Assembly (NCBI GenBank): GCA_038121105.1
Contig: JAYONB010000011.1
Coordinates: forward strand, 46,038 to 110,037
From: CALJDF01 sp038121105
Lineage (GTDB): Bacteria > Pseudomonadota > Alphaproteobacteria > SHVP01
Direction of reading: 5' to 3'
DNA length: 64,000 nt
Below, in pieces: positions 44,385 through 53,176 of the stretch. The stretch's first letter is position 1. Each line of letters starts with the position of its first letter. Below the pieces are notes generated by a model, which saw only the letters and a program-made list of their open reading frames with translations, made no database searches and was not told the origin of the DNA. Made by a program: the position numbers and the translations under genes.

Positions 44385-45052
44385 CCCAAACAGAACCTAT
44401 CCAAAATCAATCGGGACAGAGCCGGAAAATCGGTGGCGATTTCCTGGGCGCCGGCGCCTAGGAGACTCTGGGGCTCATGATACCCCCATGCGACCCCAAT
44501 GGGAGTCACTCCTGCGTTCACTGCCATTTCCATATCGAATCGAGTGTCCCCGACAACGACCGCGTTTTCGGCGTCCACGCCGGCCTCGGCAAGACTCGTT
44601 AGAACCATGGCAGGGTTAGGCTTGCCGGGGTGACGGTCGCCGGTCTGCAAATTGACGAAATATCGGCGCAGGTCGTGCCGCTCCAGCGTCGCGAAAAGAC
44701 CCTTGCTGCTCTTGGCCGTGGCGATGGACATGAGAATGCCCACACGATCGAGCCTTTCCAGACAATCGCAGGCGCCGGGGAACATTGGCTCCGGCGAGTC
44801 TTTGCGGCCTAGCCGATGAAAACGGTACCCGTCTTCTAGGGCGATTCGAATGTCCCTTGGGGCATCCGGTGCAAGCACCGCGATCTGCTCAGCGACGGAA
44901 AGACCGATCATCCCACGCAACTTAGCCTTGGATGGCGCTGCCATGCCGTGGTCACGAAACGCTGCTACCATTGCCGCATGGATTGCGACGAAGCTATCGA
45001 CCAGCGTGCCGTCGCAATCAAAGATTGCGAGACGGAGATCAGGCTGGGTCAC
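44381..45052 (-). CDS. HAD family hydrolase, phosphoglycolate phosphatase-like
   Basis: 223 residues from GTG 45052. Motif I is FDCDGTLVDS with nucleophile Asp12 and acid Asp14; motif III includes KPNP and motif IV is GDTRFDMEMA. A small alpha cap follows motif I. Such genes are often annotated gph, but the substrate could be another phosphoester. The GTG is preferred because it gives the compact MTQPDLRLAIFDCDGTL start, has GGTGG upstream, and overlaps the rluC stop as GTGA (45049-45052). An ATG at 45370 would lie inside rluC. Confidence 0.88.
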   Translation of the reverse strand: MTQPDLRLAIFDCDGTLVDSFVAIHAAMVAAFRDHGMAAPSKAKLRGMIGLSVAEQIAVLAPDAPRDIRIALEDGYRFHRLGRKDSPEPMFPGACDCLERLDRVGILMSIATAKSSKGLFATLERHDLRRYFVNLQTGDRHPGKPNPAMVLTSLAEAGVDAENAVVVGDTRFDMEMAVNAGVTPIGVAWGYHEPQSLLGAGAQEIATDFPALSRLILDRFCLG

Positions 45053-46026
45053 GGGGACCACCTTTGCGCCGGCGGCGCTGGAGGTTCTTCCCACCCCAAA
45101 TAACCCCAACTCCGCGCCATATGTGGCGGCAGGGGTGCTGCTACCGACAGCAGGCCGCCTTTGGGATGGGGGATCACCAACTGGCGCGCATGGAGGTGTA
45201 GACCTCGACCAAAAGCATTGTCCTTCTTGATGGCTTGCGATTGCCCGTACCGTCGGTCGCCGACAATGGGAAACCCCGCCTCGGCCGTTTGGACTCGAAG
45301 CTGATGGGTCCGTCCGGTCAACGGCGTCAGAGCAAGCCATGTAACATGCGGTTCGCCGCGGGCGAGACACCGAAAAAGCGTCACCGCCGATTTTCCCGAC
45401 GAGTCCGATGCCATTTGTTCGCGCCCTCCCCCTGTCGCGACCTTGATGAGGTTCGAGTCCAGTCGTCCTTCCTCTGCATCCGGCCCCCCGCTTACCAAAG
45501 CCCAGTAGGTCTTCTCGGTCGTGCGATCCGCGAACGCCGCCGTTGCGGCTGTCGCCGCGGACCGCGTTCGGGCGAGCACGAGAACTCCGCTGGTATCTTT
45601 ATCTAAGCGGTGCACGAGACGGGGACGTTCGGTCGCATCGAACTGCAATGCGTCGAGCATGCCGTCGAGGTGCCGTGCCATGCCGCTGCCGCCTTGTACA
45701 GCCAGTCCGGAGGGCTTGTCGATCACGATAAGGGCGTCGTCGCGATACAGAATACGGTCGCGCAACGCCGCCACATCAGCCGGCGAAACAGGCGCGTTCG
45801 CCACCGCATTGACCGGTTCAGGTTCTGGGAGCGGCGGCACCCGCACGACCATACCGGCGACGAGCCGGAGGTTTGCACGTACACGTCCGCCATCCACCCG
45901 AATCTCGCCCTTGCGCAGCAGCTTTTCGAGGCGACCGTGCGTTACCTGGGGAAACTTCGACCGGAACCAACGGTCGAGGCGCAATCCCGCCTCAACTGTC
46001 GAAACGGTGATCTTTTGGACGCTCAC
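45049..46026 (-). CDS. RluC/RluA-family 23S rRNA pseudouridine synthase
   Basis: 325 residues. An S4 RNA-binding domain covers about 14-62 and is followed by the pseudouridine synthase domain with LVHRLDKDTSG (catalytic Asp142). RluC modifies U955, U2504 and U2580 of 23S rRNA in E. coli; the exact sites here are not known. The GTG at 46026 overlaps the crcB stop (GTGA at 46023-46026) and gives the expected MSVQKITV start; an ATG at 46302 is inside crcB. It is in the conserved crcB-rluC-gph order. Confidence 0.9.
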   Translation of the reverse strand: MSVQKITVSTVEAGLRLDRWFRSKFPQVTHGRLEKLLRKGEIRVDGGRVRANLRLVAGMVVRVPPLPEPEPVNAVANAPVSPADVAALRDRILYRDDALIVIDKPSGLAVQGGSGMARHLDGMLDALQFDATERPRLVHRLDKDTSGVLVLARTRSAATAATAAFADRTTEKTYWALVSGGPDAEEGRLDSNLIKVATGGGREQMASDSSGKSAVTLFRCLARGEPHVTWLALTPLTGRTHQLRVQTAEAGFPIVGDRRYGQSQAIKKDNAFGRGLHLHARQLVIPHPKGGLLSVAAPLPPHMARSWGYLGWEEPPAPPAQRWSP

Positions 46027-46403
46027 GTCAAAATTTGGCGGAACAGCCACAGCCCGAAGAACAAGGCTGCAATCGAAAGCCCTACCGAGACCAAGACATA
46101 AAGTGCGGCGGGCAATAGCGCCCCACGCTCGCCTAAGACGGCAACATCGAGCGAGAACGTGCTGAAGGTTGTGAAGGCGCCTAAGACGCCGACCGTCATA
46201 AAGGCCCGTAGCTCCGGCCCAACGTTCCAACGAACGGCCATCAGTTCCACTAGGGCACCCATCGCAAAAGAACCGACGACGTTGACGGTCAACGTGCCCC
46301 AAGGGAAGCCGCTACCGAGCAGGCGGAGCATCTGGGCGCCGACAAGATGTCGCGCCACCGCACCGACCGCGCCACCGATCGCAATTGCCGCAATAATCTT
46401 CAC
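46023..46403 (-). CDS. crcB: Fluoride channel
   Basis: 126 residues with four hydrophobic helices. The Fluc signature blocks are present: GGAVGAVARHLV, WGTLTVNVVGSFAMGAL and GVLGAFTTFSTFS, the last carrying the phenylalanines and polar residues that line the fluoride path. It exports F- as a dual-topology dimer. The start is GTG at 46403. It is in an operon, 4 bases after the DUF429 gene and overlapping rluC; no fluoride riboswitch is possible directly upstream because coding sequence fills that space. Confidence 0.92.
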   Translation of the reverse strand: MKIIAAIAIGGAVGAVARHLVGAQMLRLLGSGFPWGTLTVNVVGSFAMGALVELMAVRWNVGPELRAFMTVGVLGAFTTFSTFSLDVAVLGERGALLPAALYVLVSVGLSIAALFFGLWLFRQILT

Positions 46404-46407
46404 TGAC

Positions 46408-47271
46408 TTACCGTATGCCGAATATCCATCCCTCGGTCCGCCGCACCGTAGCGTCCATCGCGGGTGGCCGCCAGAGTGCAGCGATGTCCGTCCACGCTCT
46501 TAGCACCGCGGCGGTGATGACCGCATCGGTCACGTTGTCGTCCAGCAATCCGGGAGGCGCCACGAAACGTGTGCCATAGCTGGCCAGAACGTTGTTGAGG
46601 GACCGACTTGAGCGCACTTTCGCGGTGCCCTCCCCGCCGGCGGCCAAAAAAGCCCGTGGAAAAACCTCGACGATCGTGGATCGTCCCTCTTGAAGAGGGT
46701 CGAAGGGCCAAACGCAGATCTCCGGCGCCTCCCGTCGAAGCGCGGCCAGTAATCGCATACCCGCCAAGGATCCTAGCCCCACCTGCTTAGGCCCAATCAA
46801 ATGGAAAACGGTTTCTGGCCAACCGAGACCTTGGGTAACGCAGGCCCGCTCAACTACCTTGTGGCGGCGGGAAAACCGAGCGCCTATTTCACGAGGCGTA
46901 CGAAAATGCGCCGCAAACGGCGTGGTCTCGACAAACGCCCCGGCGTAGAAATCGCCGCCATCTGCCGCTACCCGGTCGACCTCCGCCCAAAGGTCTTCGG
47001 CCTTTGACAACTGCCGTCGACTGCTTGGGAAATAGGCACCGCGATCGACGAACGGCACCGTGAACGAGAAATCGAACCCCGCGAGAACCCGGCTACGTCG
47101 CCGGGCGTCGATGATCCAATCCAAGACCGCACGCCGGCTCCAGGCACCACCCGGCGGCGGCACCAAGTGCGGCGAACCGTCGCCCGGTTCGCACATCGCA
47201 ACTTGAATGGAGCGATGACGGGATCCTTTAGCCCCAGACCAGTCCACGCCGACAAATGTGTCAAACGTCAT
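46408..47271 (-). CDS. DUF429-like predicted RNase H-fold protein
   Basis: 287 residues. The N-terminal VGVDWSGAKG matches DUF429-type proteins with an RNase H-like fold, in which the first aspartate would bind metal. Further acidic residues in AGFDFSF and DNVTDAVITAAVLRAW could complete the site. The role is unknown. It begins 11 bases inside the rarA end and ends 4 bases before crcB, so it is co-expressed with them; I do not recall this gene as part of the conserved rarA-crcB order. Confidence 0.65.
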   Translation of the reverse strand: MTFDTFVGVDWSGAKGSRHRSIQVAMCEPGDGSPHLVPPPGGAWSRRAVLDWIIDARRRSRVLAGFDFSFTVPFVDRGAYFPSSRRQLSKAEDLWAEVDRVAADGGDFYAGAFVETTPFAAHFRTPREIGARFSRRHKVVERACVTQGLGWPETVFHLIGPKQVGLGSLAGMRLLAALRREAPEICVWPFDPLQEGRSTIVEVFPRAFLAAGGEGTAKVRSSRSLNNVLASYGTRFVAPPGLLDDNVTDAVITAAVLRAWTDIAALWRPPAMDATVRRTEGWIFGIR

Positions 47272-48577
47272 CCGATGCGTCGCTGGCTTTTCCCCGCAAC
47301 GTGCGCCAATAGGCGAGCCGCTTGGCTACCTCCCGCTCAAAACCGAACTCGGTGGGCGCGTAGTAGGTCGCGCGAGGCATATCCTCCGGAAAGTAGTTCT
47401 GGCCTGAAAACGCCTCGGTCGTATCGTGGTCGTACGCGTAGTCCTTGCCGTACCCCAGGTCCTTCATCATCCGCGTGGGCGCATTTAGAATATGTTTCGG
47501 AGGCGCAAGGGATCCGGTTTCGCGCGCCGCCTTGGTCGCCTGACCGAGCGCTTTGTAGGCTGCGTTCGATTTCGGCGCGGTCGCGAGATAGATAACGGCC
47601 TGTGCGATCGCGAGTTCGCCCTCTGGCGACCCGAGAAAGTCGTAAGTGTCTTTCGCCGCCAGCGCTTGGTGAATCGCGTCGGGATCGGCCAAACCGATAT
47701 CTTCGACCGCAAACCGCACGAGGCGGCGCGCGATATAGAGAGGAGCCTCGCCCCCGACCAACATACGTGCCAACCAGTAAAGCGCCGCATCGGCGTCCGA
47801 ACCGCGCAAGCTCTTGTGGAGAGCACTGATGAGGTTGAAATGCTCGTCTCGTGACTTGTCGTAAATCGGGGCGCGTTTTTGGACCGCCTTGACGAGGGCT
47901 TCGGTGTCGAGCGTGTCGCCGCCGACCGCGAATAGATCTTCTGCGAGGTTCAAGAGGTAGCGCCCGTCCCCATCCGACATTCCCCGCAGAGCTTCGCGTG
48001 CCTCAGGGGTAAGCGGCAGCGCGCTTCCCTCGACCGCCTCGGCACGGTGGAGCAGTTCCTCGAGATCGGTGTCTTCCAACCGATTGAGAACCAGTACCTG
48101 GCAACGGGAAAGGAGCGCGGCGTTGAGTTCGAATGATGGATTTTCCGTCGTCGCGCCGACCAACACGATGGTACCGTCCTCGACCACGGGCAAGAACCCG
48201 TCTTGTTGGGCCCGATTGAAACGGTGGATTTCATCGACGAAAAGAAGCGTACCGCGCCCCATTTGACGCCGTTCTCTCGCAGCGTCGATCGCTTTTCGTA
48301 GATCGGCGACCCCAGAGAAAACAGCGGAAAGCTGAATGAAATCTAACCCCACTTGATCCGCCAAGAGCCGAGCGATCGTCGTTTTGCCGGTGCCCGGGGG
48401 TCCCCAAAGGACAAGCGATGGTAAACGGCCCGCTTCGAGCATCCGGCGTAGCGGTCCATCAGCGCCGAGGATGTGGTCCTGTCCCAGCACGTCCGCAAGC
48501 GTTTTGGGACGCAAGCGATCTGCCAGAGGGTGAGGCGTTCCGTCCGACAGGCCAGCCGAGTCAAAGAGCGTGGTCAT
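47261..48577 (-). CDS. rarA: Replication-associated recombination protein A (RarA/MgsA AAA ATPase)
   Basis: 438 residues. AAA core: Walker A GPPGTGKTT (59-67), Walker B LLFVDEIHR, sensor GATTENPSFELNAALLSRC. The C-terminal part contains the RarA tetramerisation region (ARLVGGEAPLYIARRLVRFAVEDIGLAD). RarA acts at stalled replication forks. The ATG at 48577 overlaps the degQ TGA as ATGA (48574-48577); an ATG at 48631 lies inside degQ. Its stop is 11 bases inside the DUF429 start. Confidence 0.94.
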   Translation of the reverse strand: MTTLFDSAGLSDGTPHPLADRLRPKTLADVLGQDHILGADGPLRRMLEAGRLPSLVLWGPPGTGKTTIARLLADQVGLDFIQLSAVFSGVADLRKAIDAARERRQMGRGTLLFVDEIHRFNRAQQDGFLPVVEDGTIVLVGATTENPSFELNAALLSRCQVLVLNRLEDTDLEELLHRAEAVEGSALPLTPEAREALRGMSDGDGRYLLNLAEDLFAVGGDTLDTEALVKAVQKRAPIYDKSRDEHFNLISALHKSLRGSDADAALYWLARMLVGGEAPLYIARRLVRFAVEDIGLADPDAIHQALAAKDTYDFLGSPEGELAIAQAVIYLATAPKSNAAYKALGQATKAARETGSLAPPKHILNAPTRMMKDLGYGKDYAYDHDTTEAFSGQNYFPEDMPRATYYAPTEFGFEREVAKRLAYWRTLRGKASDASDDV

Positions 48578-50007
48578 ATTCGCGCTGCGATCGTCAACTT
48601 CTTGTCGCCACGTCGAAGAGTGATTCGCCACTGTTGGGTAGCGTTCAGAAGGCGGATAAGGTCTTCGACACGCTCCACCGGCGACCCGTTGACATCCAGA
48701 ACAATGTCGCCCGGACGCACGCGCGATTGTTGGGCGGGACTGAAGCGTGCAATGGCCAGGACGATGACGCCCTGGTTGTAGGCGAAGGCATCGAATCCAA
48801 GTTCCCCTGCAAGGGCGGGCGAAAGGTTGGCGATCCGCGCCCCTGTTAGGGGGTTACGACCGCCAATATCGGTGACGTTGCGGGGCGGAATTTCCGGTGC
48901 CACCTGGAGCTCGATGGGTAGCTGAAGGCTCTCGCCCGACCGGAAGACGTCCAACATCGCCGTTTCTCCGACCGGCCGAATAGCAATGCGATAGAGGAGG
49001 CTTTGAGGATCGTCTACGGGCCGACCATCAATCCCTGTAATGATGTCTCCAGTCTTCAGCCCGGCGCGATCCGCAGGGCCATCGGGATGAATATCCGTCA
49101 CCACAACGCCCCCCGGCCTTTCGAGGTCGAGGGACTCCGCAAGGGCCGCTGTGACCAACTGCCCAGCCGCACCGAGCCAGGGCCGCTGAATCTCAACGCC
49201 GCTGACCGCCGCGTTGACCACTGAGCCGACCATATTCGAGGGAATGGCAAACCCGATGCCGATAGAGCCACCCGAGCGGGAAAAGATGGCCGTATTTATG
49301 CCGGCGAGCCGGCCATCCATCGTAACCAACGCACCGCCGGAGTTTCCTGGATTGATGGCTGCGTCGGTTTGAATGAAGAACTGAAAGTCGGACACGCCGA
49401 CCTTTGTGCGCGCCAGGGCCGAAACGATGCCGCTTGTCACCGTCTGGCCAACCCCAAACGGGTTGCCGAGGGCCAACACCAAATCGCCGACTTCGAGATC
49501 ATCGGAGTTCAAGAGGTCCAACGCCGGCAACGTCTCTTCGCCCACGTCGATCTTTAGGATCGCCAGGTCCGTACGTTCGTCGGCGAGAACAACTTCGGCT
49601 TCGAATTCCCGGCGGTCGGTCAACGCGACAATGATCTGAGAAGCACTCTTGATGACGTGATTATTGGTGACGACGAGGCCATCCGGGCGCACGATCACGC
49701 CGGACCCTAGAGAACTCTCCATCCGCTCTCTCGGCTGGCCAAACGGTAGAAATTCGTCACCGAAGAAACGGCGAAACAACGGGTCATCGAACAGCGGCGA
49801 CGCTGTACGTTCTTGCACCTGCTTGCGGGTGAAGATGTTGACGACCGCAGGTGCAACTTGCTTCACCAGCGGCGCGAAGGACAACTGAATCTGCTCGCGG
49901 GTTTCGGGAACGCTCCGGGTCTGGGCCATCGCGTCGCCCGCCCAAGCGTCGAGGGTGACCAACAGCAACGCGCAAAAAGCGAGCCATTGAGAGGTGCGTC
50001 GGGTCAT
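48574..50007 (-). CDS. Do-family periplasmic serine protease (DegP/DegQ type)
   Basis: 477 residues with a signal peptide (hydrophobic WLAFCALLLVTLDAWA, cleavage near GDAMAQ). The trypsin-like triad is His117 (NNHVIK), Asp147 (ERTDLAILKI) and Ser223 (NPGNSGGAL). Two PDZ domains follow (about 270-360 and 390-477). It degrades or refolds misfolded envelope proteins. The start at 50007 gives the signal peptide and has AAGAGG just upstream; a frame to 50310 runs into rplQ antisense. It starts the long chain of overlapping genes and lies 82 bases after rplQ, past a terminator. Confidence 0.93.
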   Translation of the reverse strand: MTRRTSQWLAFCALLLVTLDAWAGDAMAQTRSVPETREQIQLSFAPLVKQVAPAVVNIFTRKQVQERTASPLFDDPLFRRFFGDEFLPFGQPRERMESSLGSGVIVRPDGLVVTNNHVIKSASQIIVALTDRREFEAEVVLADERTDLAILKIDVGEETLPALDLLNSDDLEVGDLVLALGNPFGVGQTVTSGIVSALARTKVGVSDFQFFIQTDAAINPGNSGGALVTMDGRLAGINTAIFSRSGGSIGIGFAIPSNMVGSVVNAAVSGVEIQRPWLGAAGQLVTAALAESLDLERPGGVVVTDIHPDGPADRAGLKTGDIITGIDGRPVDDPQSLLYRIAIRPVGETAMLDVFRSGESLQLPIELQVAPEIPPRNVTDIGGRNPLTGARIANLSPALAGELGFDAFAYNQGVIVLAIARFSPAQQSRVRPGDIVLDVNGSPVERVEDLIRLLNATQQWRITLRRGDKKLTIAARI

Positions 50008-50033
50008 GATCCTCTTAGTGTAACGTCCGCACG

Positions 50034-50066
50034 AAAAAGGGGCAGCCCCTGCGGAACCGCCCCCTT
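50034..50066 (-). terminator. Rho-independent terminator of the ribosomal supercluster
   Basis: Leftward after rplQ, AAGGGG (50061-50066) pairs with CCCCTT (about 50037-50042), with an interior GCGGTTCCGC hairpin, and ends in TTTTT (50034-50038). It separates rplQ from degQ. The stem is short but the T-run is good. Confidence 0.6.
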
Positions 50067-50089
50067 GAAAACCGCTCTCGGGCTGGCCG

Positions 50090-50518
50090 TTAGGCGGCAG
50101 CGGCCTCGTCGTCATCGTCGTCCATATCGACGGGGCCTGAATCCTGCCCCTTGGCATCGGCGTCTCGGTCGACCAGTTCGATGACGCCCATCGGCGCGGA
50201 ATCGCCGTAGCGGAAACCGGCCTTGAGCACACGGGAATAGCCGCCACTGCGGTCGGCATAACGTGCGGCCAAAACGTCGAAGAGTTTGGAGACTTGGGCC
50301 TTGTCGCCAATTTGGGACAGGGCTTGGCGCCTAGCGTGTAAGTCTCCGCGCTTCCCCAACGTGATGAGCCGCTCGACGATGGGCCGCAGCTCTTTTGCCT
50401 TGGGCAGGGTCGTCCGGATCTGCTCGTGCTTGATTAGCGCCGAGGCCATGTTCGCAAACATTGCCTGACGATGAGCGCTGGAGCGCTTGAAGCGGCGAAC
50501 TCGTCTACGGTGACGCAT
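50090..50518 (-). CDS. rplQ: 50S ribosomal protein L17
   Basis: 142 residues. The core (MRHRRRVRRFKRSSAHRQAMFANM through YSRVLKAGFRYGDSAPMGVIELVDR) is the usual L17. A C-terminal extension of about 25 residues is strongly acidic and ends DMDDDDDEAAAA. The gene is the last of the alpha operon, 15 bases after rpoA, and is followed by a terminator. Confidence 0.97.
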   Translation of the reverse strand: MRHRRRVRRFKRSSAHRQAMFANMASALIKHEQIRTTLPKAKELRPIVERLITLGKRGDLHARRQALSQIGDKAQVSKLFDVLAARYADRSGGYSRVLKAGFRYGDSAPMGVIELVDRDADAKGQDSGPVDMDDDDDEAAAA

Positions 50519-50533
50519 TGGATCTCTCCTGGA

Positions 50534-51550
50534 TCAGAAGTTCTCGTCGAGCCGCTTGGCGAGCTCTTCGATGTTGTCCGGCGGCCAGTTGGGGACTTCC
50601 ATACCAAGATGAAGGCCCATCTGTGCCAAGACTTCTTTGATTTCGTTCAGCGACTTGCGGCCAAAATTCGGGGTCCGCAGCATCTCGGCTTCGGTCTTCT
50701 GAAGGAGATCGCCGATGTAAACGATATTGTCGTTCTTAAGGCAGTTCGCCGAACGGACCGACAGCTCCAGCTCATCAACCTTGCGTAGGAGGTTCGGGTT
50801 GAACTCGGGCTCGTGCCTGGTCTCGACTTTGGCTTCGGGGCGCGGCTCTTCGAAGTTGATGAAGAGTTGGAACTGGTGTTGGAGAATGCGCGCGGCATAG
50901 GCCACGGCATCTTCAGGTGTCACGGCGCCATTAGTTTCGATGCGCATCGTCAGTTTGTCGTAGTCAAGCTTTTGACCTTCGCGCGTGTTGTCGACCTTGT
51001 AGGACACCCGACGGATCGGGCTGTAGCCCGCGTCTACTGGGATGAGCCCAATCGGCTTGTCGTCTTCTTTGGAAACTTCGGCGGCAACATAGCCCTTGCC
51101 GGTTTCGACGGTCATTTCCATCGAAATCTGAGCGCCTTCGTCGAGCGTACAGATAACGAGGTCGGGGTTCATCACCTCGAGATCGTGTCCCAGCTGAATA
51201 TCGGCGCCGGTGACTTCACCCGGCCCGGTCTTGCGCAAGGTGACGCGACGGGGTCCATCGCCATGCATGCGCAGCGCCAATGTCTTGATATTCAATACAA
51301 TATCGGTGACGTCCTCGCGCACACCAGGGATCGAAGAGAATTCGTGTAGCACACCTTCGATCTGTACCGAGGTGACGGCCGCACCCTGGAGCGACGACAG
51401 CAAAACACGGCGCAACGCATTGCCGAGCGTCAAGCCGAAACCGCGCTCCAGCGGTTCTGCCGTCAGCGTCGCTATGCGACTGGGGTCTTCCCCCGGTTCG
51501 ATGGCGAGCTTGTTCGGTTTGATCAGCTCGGTCCAATTCTTCTGAATCAC
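50534..51550 (-). CDS. rpoA: RNA polymerase alpha subunit
   Basis: 338 residues. The N-terminal assembly domain includes the family start MIQKNWTELIKPNKL and GLTLGNALRRVLLSSL; the C-terminal DNA-contact domain has the LLRKVDELELSVRSANCLKNDNI helix set. A GTG at 51550 is preferred over one at 51556 because it gives the family start and a spacing of about 8 from GAGG. The 69-base gap to rpsK contains a small hairpin (GCCGG/CCGGC, 51572-51588). Confidence 0.97.
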   Translation of the reverse strand: MIQKNWTELIKPNKLAIEPGEDPSRIATLTAEPLERGFGLTLGNALRRVLLSSLQGAAVTSVQIEGVLHEFSSIPGVREDVTDIVLNIKTLALRMHGDGPRRVTLRKTGPGEVTGADIQLGHDLEVMNPDLVICTLDEGAQISMEMTVETGKGYVAAEVSKEDDKPIGLIPVDAGYSPIRRVSYKVDNTREGQKLDYDKLTMRIETNGAVTPEDAVAYAARILQHQFQLFINFEEPRPEAKVETRHEPEFNPNLLRKVDELELSVRSANCLKNDNIVYIGDLLQKTEAEMLRTPNFGRKSLNEIKEVLAQMGLHLGMEVPNWPPDNIEELAKRLDENF

Positions 51551-51619
51551 GTCCACATCCTCGTATTGCTCGCCGGCTCAAGACCGGCCATTCCGTTTAC
51601 GATTGGGGTCGTAGGGTAA

Positions 51620-52009
51620 CTAGACCCGACGCCGTTTCGGCGGCCGGCAGCCGTTATGCGGGATCGGCGTTACGTCGCGAATGGACGTAATCGTGAACCC
51701 GACAGCCTGAAGCGCGCGTAAAGCGGACTCACGACCCGAACCCGGACCACGAACCTGCACCTCAAGAGTCTTCATGCCATGATCCTGGGCCTTCTTGCCG
51801 GCCTCGGTCGCAGCGATTTGCGCCGCATAAGGCGTGGACTTGCGTGAGCCTTTAAATCCGTTAGCGCCGGCAGACGACCAAGCGATCGCGTTACCCTGGG
51901 CATCCGTGATCGTGATCATGGTGTTGTTGAAAGACGCGTTTACGTGCGCAACACCAGAGGTAATGTTTTTCCTCTCGCGACGCCTAACGCGAGTGACATC
52001 CTTAGCCAT
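51620..52009 (-). CDS. rpsK: 30S ribosomal protein S11
   Basis: 129 residues. It is complete and typical, with NNTMITITDAQGNAIAWSSAG and the C-terminal IRDVTPIPHNGCRPPKRRRV. S11 forms the platform of the 30S subunit with the mRNA exit site. It lies 9 bases after rpsM. Confidence 0.97.
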   Translation of the reverse strand: MAKDVTRVRRRERKNITSGVAHVNASFNNTMITITDAQGNAIAWSSAGANGFKGSRKSTPYAAQIAATEAGKKAQDHGMKTLEVQVRGPGSGRESALRALQAVGFTITSIRDVTPIPHNGCRPPKRRRV

Positions 52010-52018
52010 CGTTCGTTC

Positions 52019-52390
52019 CTAAGCTTTCTTCTTGCCGGCAATCGGCCGGGCCGGACCTTTACGGGTCCGTGCGTTCGTGTGAGTCCGCTGGCCGCGAACC
52101 GGGAGGCGCCGACGGTGGCGCAATCCGCGGTAGCAACCCAGATCCATCAGTCGCTTGATGTTCATCGACACCTCGCGGCGCAAATCACCTTCGACCACGA
52201 AGTCGTTGTCGATGATTTCGCGAATCTGGATGACCTCAGCGTCGGTCAGTTCGTTAACGCGACGTTCCGCCGCCAAACCGGCCTGCTCGCGAATCTGGCG
52301 AGCCTTGGTGCGTCCGATCCCGAAGATGTAGGTCAACGCGATCTCGACGCGCTTGTTGCTTGGAATATTTACGCCGGCTATACGCGCCAC
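52019..52390 (-). CDS. rpsM: 30S ribosomal protein S13
   Basis: 123 residues. The start is GTG (52390) with CAGGAG upstream. The family start MARIAGVNIPSNKRVEIALTYI and the basic C-terminal RGQRTHTNARTRKGPARP are present. It contacts tRNA and the B1 bridge in the 30S head. It is the first gene after the internal promoter behind adk. Confidence 0.97.
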   Translation of the reverse strand: MARIAGVNIPSNKRVEIALTYIFGIGRTKARQIREQAGLAAERRVNELTDAEVIQIREIIDNDFVVEGDLRREVSMNIKRLMDLGCYRGLRHRRRLPVRGQRTHTNARTRKGPARPIAGKKKA

Positions 52391-52489
52391 GGTTGATCTC
52401 CTGCACAGAAAAACGCCGACCGTAACCGTTCCATGGTCCCGGTGCGTTGGTTCTGAATGTCGAATGTGTCCTGCCCAAAAGGCGGGCGG

Positions 52490-52518
52490 ATTATTGTTTC
52501 AGGACCGGTCAAAGTCAA
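52490..52518 (-). promoter_or_regulatory. Promoter for rpsM-rpsK-rpoA-rplQ
   Basis: On the leftward strand TTGACT (52513-52518) and AATAAT (52490-52495) are separated by exactly 17 bases, each box matching the sigma-70 consensus in five of six positions. It sits just 11 bases after the adk stop and gives a leader of roughly 90 bases before rpsM. This is the best promoter I see in the window and would let the alpha operon be transcribed separately from the spc operon. Confidence 0.65.
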
Positions 52519-52528
52519 CAATCCACCC

Positions 52529-53176
52529 CTATTTTTCGTCCAGAATCGCGGCGATTTGGCCGGTCACGGCATCAAATGCCGCCGCGCCGTCCACGCTCTT
52601 GAGAATGCCCTCGCCGGCGTAGTAGTCGATCAGCGGCGCGGTCAAGGCGTGATAGGCCTCAAGCCGCGCCCGCATCGCCTCTTCGTTGTCGTCAGAGCGT
52701 CGTTTGAACTCGGTCCCCCCGCAGCGATCGCAGACCCCGTCCGAGGCCGGCAGCTTGAAGGTGTCGTGGTACCCCTCACCGCAACTGGCACAGGTAAACC
52801 GCCCGACCACACGCTCTACGAGAATAGCATCGTCGATCTTCAGCTCAATAACAAAGCTCAGCGCCTTTTGCTTTTCCGTCAATAACCGGTCAAGCGCCTC
52901 GGCTTGACCTTGGGTGCGGGGAAATCCGTCCAAAATGAACTGTTGATCGCCGATTTCGTCGAGCTTGTCCGCAATGATCTGCACCATCACGTCGTCGGGC
53001 ACCAACTCGCCGCGATCCATGATGGCCTTGGCCTTTTGACCGACCTCGGTCCCCTCGCTAACGGCGGCCCGCAGCATATCCCCAGTCGAAAGCTGGATGA
53101 ACCCGCGGTCGCGCTCGAGCAATTGCGCTTGGGTGCCTTTACCTGCGCCGGGCGGGCCTAGGATGATGAGGTTCAC
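52529..53176 (-). CDS. adk: Adenylate kinase
   Basis: 215 residues. It has the P-loop GPPGAGKGTQA and the long LID form. The LID carries four cysteines (CASCGEGYHD and CDRCGG), the zinc-binding type. It interconverts AMP, ADP and ATP. The start is GTG (53176), overlapping the secY TGA as GTGA (53173-53176). Its place between secY and rpsM is the usual alphaproteobacterial order. Confidence 0.96.
   Translation of the reverse strand: MNLIILGPPGAGKGTQAQLLERDRGFIQLSTGDMLRAAVSEGTEVGQKAKAIMDRGELVPDDVMVQIIADKLDEIGDQQFILDGFPRTQGQAEALDRLLTEKQKALSFVIELKIDDAILVERVVGRFTCASCGEGYHDTFKLPASDGVCDRCGGTEFKRRSDDNEEAMRARLEAYHALTAPLIDYYAGEGILKSVDGAAAFDAVTGQIAAILDEK

Noticed and set aside
46404..46407. Fluoride riboswitch before crcB
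   Set aside because: Only four bases separate crcB from the DUF429 gene, leaving no room for a leader.
52391..52528. Missing rpmJ (L36) between adk and rpsM
   Set aside because: Alphaproteobacteria commonly carry rpmJ elsewhere; no L36-like reading frame is present here, so it is not a loss worth reporting.
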